DNA from: Candidatus Delongbacteria bacterium
Lineage (GTDB): Bacteria; UBA4055
Assembly (NCBI GenBank): GCA_016937995.1
Contig: JAFGVM010000057.1
Coordinates: forward strand, 1 to 64,000
Reading direction: 5' to 3'
Length of the DNA stretch: 64,000 nt
The notes under the pieces were generated by a model. That model saw nothing but the letters and a program-made list of their open reading frames with translations, did no database searches and was not told the origin of the DNA. The position numbers and the translations under genes are program-made. Of this stretch, positions 1-9,858 are shown one piece after another. Position 1 is the first letter of the stretch. The number at the start of each line of letters is the position of its first letter.

Positions 1-80
1 CAGTCAGCTAAACATTATTTTTCCTGAAAGACTGGAAAAGTACATCAAATGAGAAAATGCCGTTTACACAAAATTCCTGA

Positions 81-977
81 CACTCCCGTATTGCTCGAGC
101 AACAGGTAATAAAGGAGTAGTATTCTGGGCTGAAGGTGAGTATGATAAAGCAATGGAATATTTCAAAGCAGATCTCGCGATCTGTGAAGAGATAGGTGAT
201 AAGATAGGTTATTCCAGGACCATAGGTAATATGAGCCTTATTTACAGTGAAAAATATGATCTTGCAAATGAATTAGATTGCTATGAAAAAAAATTATCTA
301 TCTGTGAAGAAATAGGAGATATGCAGGGAATTGCGAATGCTTTAGGTGGAATAGGACTAGTACAAGAATGGAAGGGGGAACATGCAACTGCAATGCAAAA
401 TTATCAAAAAAACTTGCAGATATTTGAAGAGCTTGGAGATAAAGAGGGAATTTCTTTAACAACAAGTAATATTGGGAATATTTACTTTGCAAATAAAGAT
501 TATTCAAAAGCTATAGAATATTACGACAGAGCAATTAAAATAGGCAGAGAATTAAGAATAAATTATTATTTATGCAGCTACTTGTATTACAAAGCTAATA
601 CCTTATACAAATTAAAAGATCCATCTGCTATTGCTCTTAACGATGAAGCAGCTAAATTATCAAAAGAAGTAGAAAGAGAAGAAAGTATATTTAAAACAAA
701 AGTTCTCAAATACAAATTAGAATTTATGTTCTCCGATGATATCGATGATAGAAAGAATATAATAGAAAAATTGAAAGAAATTTTAGACAAAGAGGAAGAT
801 AAAGCCACAATTGCTGAACTTAATTATGAAATAGCTTTATTATTATATGAACTAAAATATGATGTTAATGAATATAAAGACAAAGCGATCACACTTTTTA
901 ACGAATTATATAAAGATTGTAAATTTATAGCTTATAAAAATAGAGTTGAAGAATTAAATAGGCTGATAGCTATATAA
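81..977 (+). CDS. TPR-repeat protein, probably 5'-truncated; track ORF starts at 153
   Basis: Repeated TPR-like units (EYDKAMEYFKADLAICEEIGDK, GEHATAMQNYQKNLQIFEELGDK, DYSKAIEYYDRAIKIG). The frame is open back to a stop at 78-80 and TPR-like sequence continues upstream of the ATG. Confidence 0.75.
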   Translation, partial: HSRIARATGNKGVVFWAEGEYDKAMEYFKADLAICEEIGDKIGYSRTIGNMSLIYSEKYDLANELDCYEKKLSICEEIGDMQGIANALGGIGLVQEWKGEHATAMQNYQKNLQIFEELGDKEGISLTTSNIGNIYFANKDYSKAIEYYDRAIKIGRELRINYYLCSYLYYKANTLYKLKDPSAIALNDEAAKLSKEVEREESIFKTKVLKYKLEFMFSDDIDDRKNIIEKLKEILDKEEDKATIAELNYEIALLLYELKYDVNEYKDKAITLFNELYKDCKFIAYKNRVEELNRLIAI

Positions 978-978
978 T

Positions 979-1302
979 ATGGGAAAAGATAACTGCAAAG
1001 GATGCACACAGTGTTGCAAATTATTTCTCGTTTGTTTGAATGAAACGGAATATGAATCATGTTATTACGATTCTATAGTAACTGGTTATGAACATTTAAG
1101 TACATTCAAAGAAGTGGAAGAGAACGGATTAAATATACTTAAAAAGAAAGATGATGGCAGTTGTGTTTATCTGAAGGATAATAAATGTGCGATCTATTCA
1201 AAAAGACCGCAAGTATGCAGAGATTTTTTCTGCGGGTCAGAGAAGAAAGAATTACAGAAGAATATAGAAGAAATAGAGAAGCAATGGACAATGGTCAATT
1301 AA
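979..1302 (+). CDS. YkgJ-like CxxCxxCC cysteine-cluster protein
   Basis: CKGCTQCC ... CVYLKDNKCAIYSKRPQVCRDFFC, the zinc/iron-chelating YkgJ pattern. Confidence 0.8.
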   Translation: MGKDNCKGCTQCCKLFLVCLNETEYESCYYDSIVTGYEHLSTFKEVEENGLNILKKKDDGSCVYLKDNKCAIYSKRPQVCRDFFCGSEKKELQKNIEEIEKQWTMVN

Positions 1303-1333
1303 CCGATAAATTACAAGCACACCAAGAATGTAG

Positions 1334-1453
1334 GGTAGAGCCCCTGTGCTCTACCGGGCAGGGAATTAAAATAAAACAAGATTGCCACGGATTTTTAAAA
1401 TCCTCGCAATGATAAAAGAAAGATCCTGTCCCGATAAATCGGAAAGAATGACG
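1334..1453. repeat. Compound palindromic intergenic repeat
   Basis: Hairpins GGTAGAGC/GCTCTACC (1334-1355), ATTGCCACGGATTTTTAAAATCCTCGCAAT (1381-1410), CCGATaaATCGG (1431-1442) flanked by AAGAAAGATCCTG/AGAATGACG. Confidence 0.8.
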
Positions 1454-1561
1454 AAGAAAAAATAGAAAGAAAAGCACCAAAAGGTCACTATTTGATCGTT
1501 AGGGAATGTTATATTGCTCTCATAGAAAAATTGAGAACGATAAAACTGGAGGAAACATAGT

Positions 1562-2404
1562 ATGAGTAAAGATAACGAGACACTTGCAATATTTGACAAT
1601 TTTAAGATCAGAAGAACTTATGATGAGAAAAAAGAGTTATGGTATTTCTCTGTCATAGATATTGTTGCAGCTTTAACAGAACAGACTGATTATCAAATTG
1701 CCCGAAAATATTGGAATAAGCTGAAAGGACGATTAGTTAAAGAGGGAAATGAGTCGGTGACAAATTGTCACCAACTGAAATTACAGGCTACCGATGGGAA
1801 ATTTTATAAAACAGATGTTGCTGATGTTGAAACACTTTTAAGACTGATACAATCTGTACCGTCAAAAAAAGCTGAACCGATAAAATTATGGCTTGCAAAG
1901 GTTGGATATGAAAGAATGCAGGAAATGACAGATCCTGAATTAGCTCTAAACAGATCAAGAGAATACTGGCAGGATCACGGCAGAAGCGAAAAATGGATCC
2001 AGCAAAGAATGATGGGACAGGAAACAAGAAATAAATTGACTGATTACTGGAATGAACATGAGGTCAAAAAAGGAGAAGAATTTGCAATTCTAACTAATAT
2101 TATACATAAAGAATGGTCGGATATATCAGTAAAAGAGCATAAAGATATAAAAGGATTAAACAGACAGAATTTAAGAGACCATATGAGTGAAGCTGAGCTT
2201 ATTTTTACAGCTTTAGCTGAATTGTCTACAAGAAATATAGCAGAAGCAGAGGAATCAACAGGCTTAGAAGAAAATAAGGATTCTGCGGTGAAAGGTGGAA
2301 AGATTTCAAAAGATGCAAGGATCGCTCTGGAAAATAAAACAGGTAAATCGGTTGTTACAGATCAGAATTTCATAAAAGGTGGAAAGAAGAAAAAGAAGAA
2401 ATAA
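1562..2404 (+). CDS. dinD: DinD-like DNA-damage-inducible protein with Bro-N-type N-terminus
   Basis: FKIRRTYDEKKELWYFSVIDIVAALTE...YWNKLKGRL...LKLQATDGKFYKTDVADVETLLRLIQSVPSKKAEPIKLWLAKVG...RMMGQETRNKLTDYW. Confidence 0.85.
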   Translation: MSKDNETLAIFDNFKIRRTYDEKKELWYFSVIDIVAALTEQTDYQIARKYWNKLKGRLVKEGNESVTNCHQLKLQATDGKFYKTDVADVETLLRLIQSVPSKKAEPIKLWLAKVGYERMQEMTDPELALNRSREYWQDHGRSEKWIQQRMMGQETRNKLTDYWNEHEVKKGEEFAILTNIIHKEWSDISVKEHKDIKGLNRQNLRDHMSEAELIFTALAELSTRNIAEAEESTGLEENKDSAVKGGKISKDARIALENKTGKSVVTDQNFIKGGKKKKKK

Positions 2405-2466
2405 TAGATAACTTTACCAGATAAATAAGATTCAAAATAAGATCACAAAGCGGGAAAGATAGTGAT

Positions 2467-2509
2467 GGGTTGTGGGTCTTGGGTTGTGGGTCTTGGGTTG
2501 TGGGTTGTG
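2467..2509. repeat. G/T-rich tandem repeat, about 3 units of GGGTTGTGGGTCTT
   Basis: gggttgtgggtcttgggttgtgggtcttgggttgtgggttgtgag read directly. Confidence 0.9.
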
Positions 2510-2562
2510 AGCTGGCTCAAGGATTCGCTGGGTTTAAGGTAATGGAGGATGATAATTTTTAT

Positions 2563-3915
2563 CTAAACAATAAAACTTAGCAGCTCATTCAGATCAGAGA
2601 TATATGTTACTTTCTTCGCGAATTTCTTTGTTTCGTTTTTACTGGCATTTGGAATAAAAATTTTCTCAAATCCCAGCTTCACTGCTTCATTTACTCTTTG
2701 TTCTATCCCTGATACCGCTCTGATCTCACCGTTCAGTCCTACCTCTCCACAGAAAACACTTTTCTTGGGTATAATAATATTCCTGAAAGAAGATATCAAA
2801 GAGATTGCGACAGACATATCTGCACCAGGATCATTAAGCTTACCACCACCTGTGATATTCAGAAAAACATCCTGACTGAGAATATGAAGACCGATCTTTT
2901 TATCAAGAACAGCAAGTATCTTACTAAGTCTTTTAATATCAAAACCGACACAGTTTCTCTGTGGGTTTCCAAAGTTAGAATCAGAAACTAATGCCTGTAT
3001 CTCAATAAGCAGAGGTCTTGTACCTTCCATAGCCGCTGTAATGGACGTTCCGGTATTCTGAGTGATTTCCTCATTTAAAAAATACTGAGAAGGATTAAGA
3101 ACTTCAACGAGACCCTCCTTTCTCATCTCGAACATCCCGATCTCATTGGTCGATCCGAAACGGTTCTTGATCGTTCTTAGAATTCTGAATCTGTGATATC
3201 TGTCTCCTTCAAAGTAAAGAACTGTATCGACCATATGCTCAATTATCTTAGGTCCTGCTATTGCCCCGTCCTTCGTTACATGACCTACAAGGAAGAAGGA
3301 TATATTAAGCTGTTTTGCCAGCATTACAAGTTTTGCTGCTGCTGATCTTATCTGACCTACTGATCCCGGTGTTGATTCTGTACCGGGGTCATAGACAGTC
3401 TGGATCGAATCAATGATAACTACCTGAGGTTTATTTTCTTCGATCCATTCAGATATCTTATCAAGGTTATTTTCGCAAAAAATATAGAAAGAGTCATCAT
3501 CAGATTCAATTCGCTGAGATCTGTGCTTTATCTGATGCAAAGATTCCTCACCTGAGACATACAAAGTAGAAATATCCTTGCCGCATAAGTTCGCAGCAAG
3601 TTGGAGCATGAGTGTTGATTTACCGATCCCGGGATCACCGCCGATCAGGGAGACCATACCTGATAAAATACCGCCACCCAGTACCCTGTCAAGTTCTGAA
3701 ATATTGCATGAAATTCTATCAAGTTCATCAATTTTAATATCTTTGAGTTTTACTGGTTTATTATCTTTGATCAAAGAGGTAGGCTTGTTAGTGATCTTAC
3801 TTTCTTTAAATTCCTTCAAAGTTCCCCATTCATTGCATGAAGGGCATTTGCCGAGCCATTTTACAGTATCAAATCCGCACTCAGTGCATACAAATTTAGT
3901 TTTATCTTTAGCCAT
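2563..3915 (-). CDS. radA: DNA repair protein RadA
   Basis: N-terminal zinc finger CTECGFDTVKWLGKCPSCNEWGT, Walker A GGDPGIGKST, KNRFGSTNE motif, Lon-like C-terminus. Confidence 0.97.
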   Translation of the reverse strand: MAKDKTKFVCTECGFDTVKWLGKCPSCNEWGTLKEFKESKITNKPTSLIKDNKPVKLKDIKIDELDRISCNISELDRVLGGGILSGMVSLIGGDPGIGKSTLMLQLAANLCGKDISTLYVSGEESLHQIKHRSQRIESDDDSFYIFCENNLDKISEWIEENKPQVVIIDSIQTVYDPGTESTPGSVGQIRSAAAKLVMLAKQLNISFFLVGHVTKDGAIAGPKIIEHMVDTVLYFEGDRYHRFRILRTIKNRFGSTNEIGMFEMRKEGLVEVLNPSQYFLNEEITQNTGTSITAAMEGTRPLLIEIQALVSDSNFGNPQRNCVGFDIKRLSKILAVLDKKIGLHILSQDVFLNITGGGKLNDPGADMSVAISLISSFRNIIIPKKSVFCGEVGLNGEIRAVSGIEQRVNEAVKLGFEKIFIPNASKNETKKFAKKVTYISDLNELLSFIV

Positions 3916-3981
3916 GTTTACTCCGATGTTTACTCCGCTGGTTGAAACTTGCGGTTAGGGTTGTTATATCCCTTGGGATAA

Positions 3982-6018
3982 TTATAGTAAATCCTTGTAT
4001 TTTCGATACCCTAATTCTACTAAGAATATAAGCAGCATCAAAATGAAAAAGTATAAATTCCTTACAAGTTTAATTTTAGTATTTTCTGTAACGATCTTAG
4101 TCTTTCCGATCAAGCTATTGAAATAATCTTTTGCTTTAAAAATAGGTATCAATTTACCGTTTGATCTATCAGCAATATCCTGCATAAGGTCCATATTTGC
4201 ACCCAAAGAAGATAACTCCTGATCATTTTCAATTATTTTAAACTCTCTTTTCGTAAACATGAAAACTTTATTATCACGGATCATTGAAATATCAGCTGTG
4301 TACAGACCGGGTTCCATGATATTAACATTTGCGGAATACTTATCATTCTTAAATGAAAACTCAGATTCAGCTTTATTCTCAATAATTGTAAGTTTAACAG
4401 TTTCATTCTTCAAAGGTCTAAGATTGTCATCAAATATCTTTCCTTCAAAGTTTATTATTTCACCGCTTGAATATACAGACTTCTGAGGAGTTATCTTTAT
4501 CTGTTCAGAAGTTTTATCAATGGACAAATATTCGATAACATTAAGAAAGAATTTCTCAAGTTCTGAATTAACCCCGTCAAGATCAAATACATCAAAATTA
4601 TTCCAGAAATATCTCATGTTGACTAAAACAGTGTTCTTTTTTGTATCGATCGATCTGAAAGAAGAATGGGCAGAATTATTATCCAAAATATCTAAGATCG
4701 GGATAAAAGGTCTTTCGCCGGGTATGAAACCAGCATCGAATTCTATTGACGGAAGGTCATTTAAAGTTATGTGTTCATCATCATACATATAAAGAAAACT
4801 GTTCAGATCATTTTTATTATTTGACAGAAAACCTTTTTTGTAGACCGGTCTAAAATTGTTCAACGATAATCCCTCAAGTTCATTGAGTTTACTGCGTTCA
4901 GTTTTTTCTGTAATAAAAATAAGCTTAGAGTTGAATTTACCGATCATCTCATCAAGTTTAGGGTAAGTTCTTTTATCAGGATATGAATAAAGCAATATCA
5001 GATCAAAATTTTTATCACTGATCACAGAAGGATCATCAGCCGGATCAAATAGCTGATAACTGAAATTATGTTTTGAGAAAATATCCAGTATAAATTTAAG
5101 GTCCAGAGAAAGATTGCCATAAACGATCAGGATATTCTGTGCAAGATTCGAGATCTTTTGAAATATCTTTCTGGAATTATTGTACAGATTTTCTTCATTG
5201 TTAAGTTTGTTTATAGAAAATTCGATCGATTTAAAGTTCTGATCGTTAGAATTTAAGATCACTGGGATTCTTTTTAGAGATCCGTTTTCCGGAACATTCT
5301 CAATAATATTTTTAACAACTTTACCGTTTTCTTTAACAGAGAGCCGGAATTTATCTTCACTTGAAATACCGTTGATTCCAACGATTACCTCATAGCTGAT
5401 ATCTGAATTCTGTGGGATAATATCCTCGTAAGAAATGTCATTTATGAAAATATCGACCAGATCGGGTTTGCTTCTGGTGTGAATAAAGTTAATAGGCAGA
5501 GTGTTTGAAAGAGAATTATTACTGTAGTCCGTAAAATTACCGTCAGTTATCACTATGATATTCTCATACTGTTCATCTGGACTACCGTGTCTAAAGTGTT
5601 TAAGGTCCGATATTTTATCCACTTTGGTAAAATTATCAGTATTGTCAAATTCTGATATACCGTTCAGGGTCCTTGTACTGTCCCCGAATAAATAGCTTTG
5701 AAAAATATCATCCCTGGAGATATATTCAATCATTTGTTTTATTGAATCTGCTTCAGTCGAATCACTCCGGACTATTGAAATTGAGTTGTCAAAAAGCACG
5801 ATGTTCTTTGGTCTAATGGTCTTATCTGTTGATAATGTGAGTACAGGATCAAATAATAGTAAAAGTATTTGAAAAAGTAATAATGACCTTAAAAAGACCA
5901 TCACTCCAGTTCTTATTTTTTTTAATCCAGATCCTTTGTAATACCAGAGTGAAAAATATATGATCACAGGTATTGATAAGATCAAAAATATGCCGGGGAA
6001 ACGAAGATCGATATTCAT
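3982..6018 (-). CDS. Membrane protein with VWA-like extracytoplasmic region
   Basis: N-terminal TM segments, KNIVLFDNSISIVRSDS and ENIIVITDGNFTD (VWA-like), C-terminal TM helix. Confidence 0.6.
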   Translation of the reverse strand: MNIDLRFPGIFLILSIPVIIYFSLWYYKGSGLKKIRTGVMVFLRSLLLFQILLLLFDPVLTLSTDKTIRPKNIVLFDNSISIVRSDSTEADSIKQMIEYISRDDIFQSYLFGDSTRTLNGISEFDNTDNFTKVDKISDLKHFRHGSPDEQYENIIVITDGNFTDYSNNSLSNTLPINFIHTRSKPDLVDIFINDISYEDIIPQNSDISYEVIVGINGISSEDKFRLSVKENGKVVKNIIENVPENGSLKRIPVILNSNDQNFKSIEFSINKLNNEENLYNNSRKIFQKISNLAQNILIVYGNLSLDLKFILDIFSKHNFSYQLFDPADDPSVISDKNFDLILLYSYPDKRTYPKLDEMIGKFNSKLIFITEKTERSKLNELEGLSLNNFRPVYKKGFLSNNKNDLNSFLYMYDDEHITLNDLPSIEFDAGFIPGERPFIPILDILDNNSAHSSFRSIDTKKNTVLVNMRYFWNNFDVFDLDGVNSELEKFFLNVIEYLSIDKTSEQIKITPQKSVYSSGEIINFEGKIFDDNLRPLKNETVKLTIIENKAESEFSFKNDKYSANVNIMEPGLYTADISMIRDNKVFMFTKREFKIIENDQELSSLGANMDLMQDIADRSNGKLIPIFKAKDYFNSLIGKTKIVTENTKIKLVRNLYFFILMLLIFLVELGYRKYKDLL

Positions 6019-6039
6019 ATCAGTAGCAAATAAAATTAT

Positions 6040-6078
6040 AAAAAAAATACGGCGGATTATTTCCGCCGTATTTTTTTA
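6040..6078 (-). terminator. Rho-independent terminator-like hairpin
   Basis: TACGGCGGA/TCCGCCGTA stem with flanking A and T tracts. Confidence 0.8.
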
Positions 6079-6089
6079 TGGTTAAATTG

Positions 6090-7400
6090 TTAATCAAGGT
6101 CAATTTTGGTATCCTCTTCAATATCATCTCCTTCTGTATTCAGTTCGGAGAAATCAAAACCGCTCTTAAGTAATTGTTTTTTTTGCAGAGGTTTATTTTC
6201 AGGTTCTTCAATGAGAATTTCTTCCGGTTCTTTTTCGGAATTTCCAAAATCGAGATCAAGGTCATCAAGAGGTTCCTGAACTTCCGGCTCGGGAGTAGTA
6301 ACTGGTTTTGTTTTTAACGTCTTAGTCTGTACTTCAGGCTTAACAGCTTTCTTTTCTGAAACTTCCTCTTTTCCATAAGGAGTTTCAAATTTGTCCAGAA
6401 GTACCATCATGATCTCTTCAATGACCTTGTCAATATTATTTCCTTTTGCCTCAACATTAACAATAGATGCAATATCCAGAAAGAAGGTTTCGTATTTTTC
6501 GTATAGACCGCCTTTTTTTCCTATGAATAGAAGTCCTAAGAGTATAAGGATCACCAAAGCCATTACTGCGATTATTATAATAGAAATAATTCCCATTCCG
6601 GAAGATGATTCTTCGGTCAGTCCATCAGCCTCGCTTACAATAAATTCATCAGAGTCATAACCGCTGTCGTCAGTTAAAGCAACTTCGGAACTGTCGTCGG
6701 GATCCTCCGTTTTATCAGCTAAAGCCGCTCCGGTTTCAAATCCGCTGGATTTTACAGTTATGAACAATTGATTGATCTTACTTTTTCCAACAGCTCTGTA
6801 AAGAGATATCTCTTTCTCAAAATTCTCACTTCTAACCAGTGAAATTTCTAAAGTATTAGTACCTTTTTTGAATTTCAGATCTGTGTCCGATAGTATCCCT
6901 ATAAGTTCACTGTCGTAGTCAGCATTGAATTTTCCTGAGTAATCTTTTATCGAGTTCAGATATACGATCTGTGACGGTTTGTCAGGAGACAGGTTTACAG
7001 CTGTGTATGTTGAAAAAAGTGTGTCATTCTCAACAATTTGAATTTCAGGAAGGTATTTAGCAGACAAATAGATCTTTTCAGTTTTACCGATATTTTTTTT
7101 AACGAAAGTAAAGCTGGTTTTATACAATTTATCTATTTCTTTGTCTTCATCATTAACCAGTCTGATGTCATAGATCAGTTCAATATTACCGGCATTATTT
7201 TTCTTAAGTACGAATGGTTTTTTTATCTCACTCTGGTATTCATATGTTTCATAATTCTTCAGTTCTAACTGAACTTTACCATACTCTCCGTCACCAAACT
7301 GGAAATTTCTTTTCTTGGAAAATTCCAGCTTCTGAATACTGAACAGCATTTGAGTCAGTATCAAAATCGAGACAAGGGAAAAAGATAATTTTTTGAACAT
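6090..7400 (-). CDS. Hypothetical single-pass membrane protein with acidic C-terminal tail; start refined from 7457
   Basis: Signal-like MFKKLSFSLVSILILTQMLFS. GGAGGATGAA ribosome-binding site lies immediately upstream of the ATG at 7400. TM segment GIISIIIIAVMALVILILLGLLFIG. Confidence 0.65.
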   Translation of the reverse strand: MFKKLSFSLVSILILTQMLFSIQKLEFSKKRNFQFGDGEYGKVQLELKNYETYEYQSEIKKPFVLKKNNAGNIELIYDIRLVNDEDKEIDKLYKTSFTFVKKNIGKTEKIYLSAKYLPEIQIVENDTLFSTYTAVNLSPDKPSQIVYLNSIKDYSGKFNADYDSELIGILSDTDLKFKKGTNTLEISLVRSENFEKEISLYRAVGKSKINQLFITVKSSGFETGAALADKTEDPDDSSEVALTDDSGYDSDEFIVSEADGLTEESSSGMGIISIIIIAVMALVILILLGLLFIGKKGGLYEKYETFFLDIASIVNVEAKGNNIDKVIEEIMMVLLDKFETPYGKEEVSEKKAVKPEVQTKTLKTKPVTTPEPEVQEPLDDLDLDFGNSEKEPEEILIEEPENKPLQKKQLLKSGFDFSELNTEGDDIEEDTKIDLD

Positions 7401-7434
7401 TTCATCCTCCATAGGAATATTGTTTATTTTCGGT

Positions 7435-9858
7435 TCAGATGACCTCTGTGGGATCAATATCGACCGAAACCTTTACGTTCGACCTGGTTCTATAATTTTT
7501 TAAAGCGTTGTTAATTGCGGATCTGAGAATATTACCATTACTGTCGAGCTCTATGTCGGTTTTAATGATAATGTTCATCCGGTATATATTATTAACTTTT
7601 AATATCATCCTGTCAACAGGTTTATAAATTAATATTTTGTTATCCTCTTTTTTCAGTAATCTATAGAGTTCCATTGATGCTGTCTTTACTTCATTATGGT
7701 CCTTGGAAGAGAACATTATCTTCGCCATCTTGAAATACGGAGGATATCCTGCAAGCTTTCTATTTTCCAACTCATACTTAATGAAACCAATATAATCATG
7801 TTTTCTTGCAAATTCAAGCACATGATTCATTTCGTTGTAAGTCTGGATCAGCACCTGTCCCTTAATTTCACCTCTTCCGGCCCTGCCGGATACCTGAGTG
7901 ATCAGCTGAAAAGCTCTTTCATCAGACCTGAAATCAGGAAATATCAGTTCAGTATCAACATTTACGATACAAACCAGACTGACATTATGAAAATCAAGTC
8001 CTTTTGCTATCATCTGTGTTCCCACTAAGATCGATCTCTTAGTGTTCTCGAACTCATTTAAGATTTTAAAATGACTCTCTTTCTTTCTTGTGGAATCCTG
8101 ATCCATCCGTAATATTTTTATATCCGGGAACAACTTGCCCAGTTCAAAAGCAACCTGTTCTGTTCCAATACCCTTAAAAGATATATTAGATTTACCGCAA
8201 ATTCCACAATAATCTTTTGCTTTTTCATAGTATCCGCAATGATGACAGATCAGCTGTTTTGAATTTAAATGATAAGTCAGTGAAACAGAACAGTTCGGGC
8301 ATGAACTCACACTTCCGCAGGATTCACATATCAGATGTGTGGAATAACCTCTTCTGTTCTGAAGTACGATTATCTGCCGGTCGCTCATCAATTCCCTTCT
8401 AAATACTTCTATCACCGAATCTTCAAAAATATTATAGAACTGCTTTCTCTTTACGACCTTTATCTCGGGTAATTTGGATATGCCGATCCTTTTAGTTAAT
8501 TTGAGGAGAGAAAATTTATTTCTTTCAGCATTGAAAATTGATTCTATAGACGGTGTTGCTGATCCCAGAATGACCGGAATGTTATTCAACTTTCCTCTCA
8601 AAATAGCCATATCACGGGCATTGTATCTCGGGGAGGGATCGATCTGTTTATATGCACTCTCATGCTCTTCATCAACAATTATCAAACCCAGATCACTTAA
8701 AGGAGCAAAAATGGCCGATCTAGGACCGATAACGATCGGGTATTTATTATCTTTAATGCCTTTCCAGCTGTCATATTTTTCACCTTCCGACAACCTGCTG
8801 TGCAAAATTGCAATATCATTACTGAAGACCTCTCTGAATCTTTTCACAGTTTGAGGGGTCAATGATATTTCAGGTATCAGGACGATAACTGATCTGTTAT
8901 TTTTTCTCACTTTTTTTATAGCTTCAATGTATACTGCAGTTTTACCGCTACCGGTCAATCCGTATATTAAAAATGTTTGAAAGATATTCTCATCCAGGAC
9001 ATTGTTTATCTTTTCTACACACTCGTTCTGTTCGTCGGTCAGTAAAAATTCTTTGGGAGGATCAATTTTATCTGTAAGTTCGATGCTTAATCTGATATTT
9101 TCCTTCCTTACCTTATTACACAATCCCAGTGAAACGGATCTGTTTATTATATGGTCTGAAAAATTATACAGTTTACCTGCTTCTTTTTGTAGTATCCCCA
9201 TACCGTTTTGAGCAATAAAATCATAAAATTCATCGATCCTTTTGGTTGTCTTTACGTCCGGTTTTGGTATAACGGGTACAATAAAATTCAGATATTGAGC
9301 CTTATCAGGATGTTCCAAAGTATTAATGATATTAATGTATTCTCTTCTTACGAGCGAAGTAATGTTCTTATCGAAGTCAGGTGAATTGATATGATCAGAG
9401 AGCACACTGTACTTAGTCCGGAGTGATTTTTCCAGATACTCAATTATTCTGATTTGTTCAGAATTTAGATCAGACTTTTCTATGGGTCGATCTAAATTTA
9501 ATTCTACGAATTTTTTTCTGTTACCGTATAAAGCTGCAGGAAGGACCTGTTTTAGTACTTCACCGTATGAGGATAAATAATAATTTGAGATCCATTTGCA
9601 GAACACGAGCATTTCATTGTTGAAAACTGGAGTTTCATCCAAAACCGATTCGACAGTTGTGAGCTTATAATCAGGTTTTACCTCAACCAGGGATGTGATC
9701 ACACCGATCATTTTACGGTTATTAAAGTTAGCCTTAACCCTCCGTCCGATCAAAGTATCACTGACGGCTGCTGTTCTTACAGCGTAAGTGAATTCCTTAT
9801 CCAGAGGTATGGGGAATGAAATATTAACGTAGATATTATCGATAGTGCTTATCCCAAT
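7435..9858 (-). CDS. priA: Primosomal protein N' (PriA helicase); N-terminus extended past the track start at 9753
   Basis: GLTGSGKTAVYIEAI, DEEHESAYKQ, zinc-binding CESCGSVSSCPNCS...CHHCGYYEKAKDYCGICG. Upstream in frame is IYVNISFPIPLDKEFTYAV, typical of the PriA N-terminus. The exact start codon is unknown. Confidence 0.93.
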   Translation of the reverse strand: MGISTIDNIYVNISFPIPLDKEFTYAVRTAAVSDTLIGRRVKANFNNRKMIGVITSLVEVKPDYKLTTVESVLDETPVFNNEMLVFCKWISNYYLSSYGEVLKQVLPAALYGNRKKFVELNLDRPIEKSDLNSEQIRIIEYLEKSLRTKYSVLSDHINSPDFDKNITSLVRREYINIINTLEHPDKAQYLNFIVPVIPKPDVKTTKRIDEFYDFIAQNGMGILQKEAGKLYNFSDHIINRSVSLGLCNKVRKENIRLSIELTDKIDPPKEFLLTDEQNECVEKINNVLDENIFQTFLIYGLTGSGKTAVYIEAIKKVRKNNRSVIVLIPEISLTPQTVKRFREVFSNDIAILHSRLSEGEKYDSWKGIKDNKYPIVIGPRSAIFAPLSDLGLIIVDEEHESAYKQIDPSPRYNARDMAILRGKLNNIPVILGSATPSIESIFNAERNKFSLLKLTKRIGISKLPEIKVVKRKQFYNIFEDSVIEVFRRELMSDRQIIVLQNRRGYSTHLICESCGSVSSCPNCSVSLTYHLNSKQLICHHCGYYEKAKDYCGICGKSNISFKGIGTEQVAFELGKLFPDIKILRMDQDSTRKKESHFKILNEFENTKRSILVGTQMIAKGLDFHNVSLVCIVNVDTELIFPDFRSDERAFQLITQVSGRAGRGEIKGQVLIQTYNEMNHVLEFARKHDYIGFIKYELENRKLAGYPPYFKMAKIMFSSKDHNEVKTASMELYRLLKKEDNKILIYKPVDRMILKVNNIYRMNIIIKTDIELDSNGNILRSAINNALKNYRTRSNVKVSVDIDPTEVI

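Noticed and set aside
298-507. Minus-strand ORF inside the TPR gene
   Set aside because: Antisense shadow of a well-supported coding frame.
1185-1412. 75-aa ORF overlapping YkgJ and the repeat cluster
   Set aside because: Out of frame with YkgJ and its C-terminal half is repeat DNA; no family resemblance.
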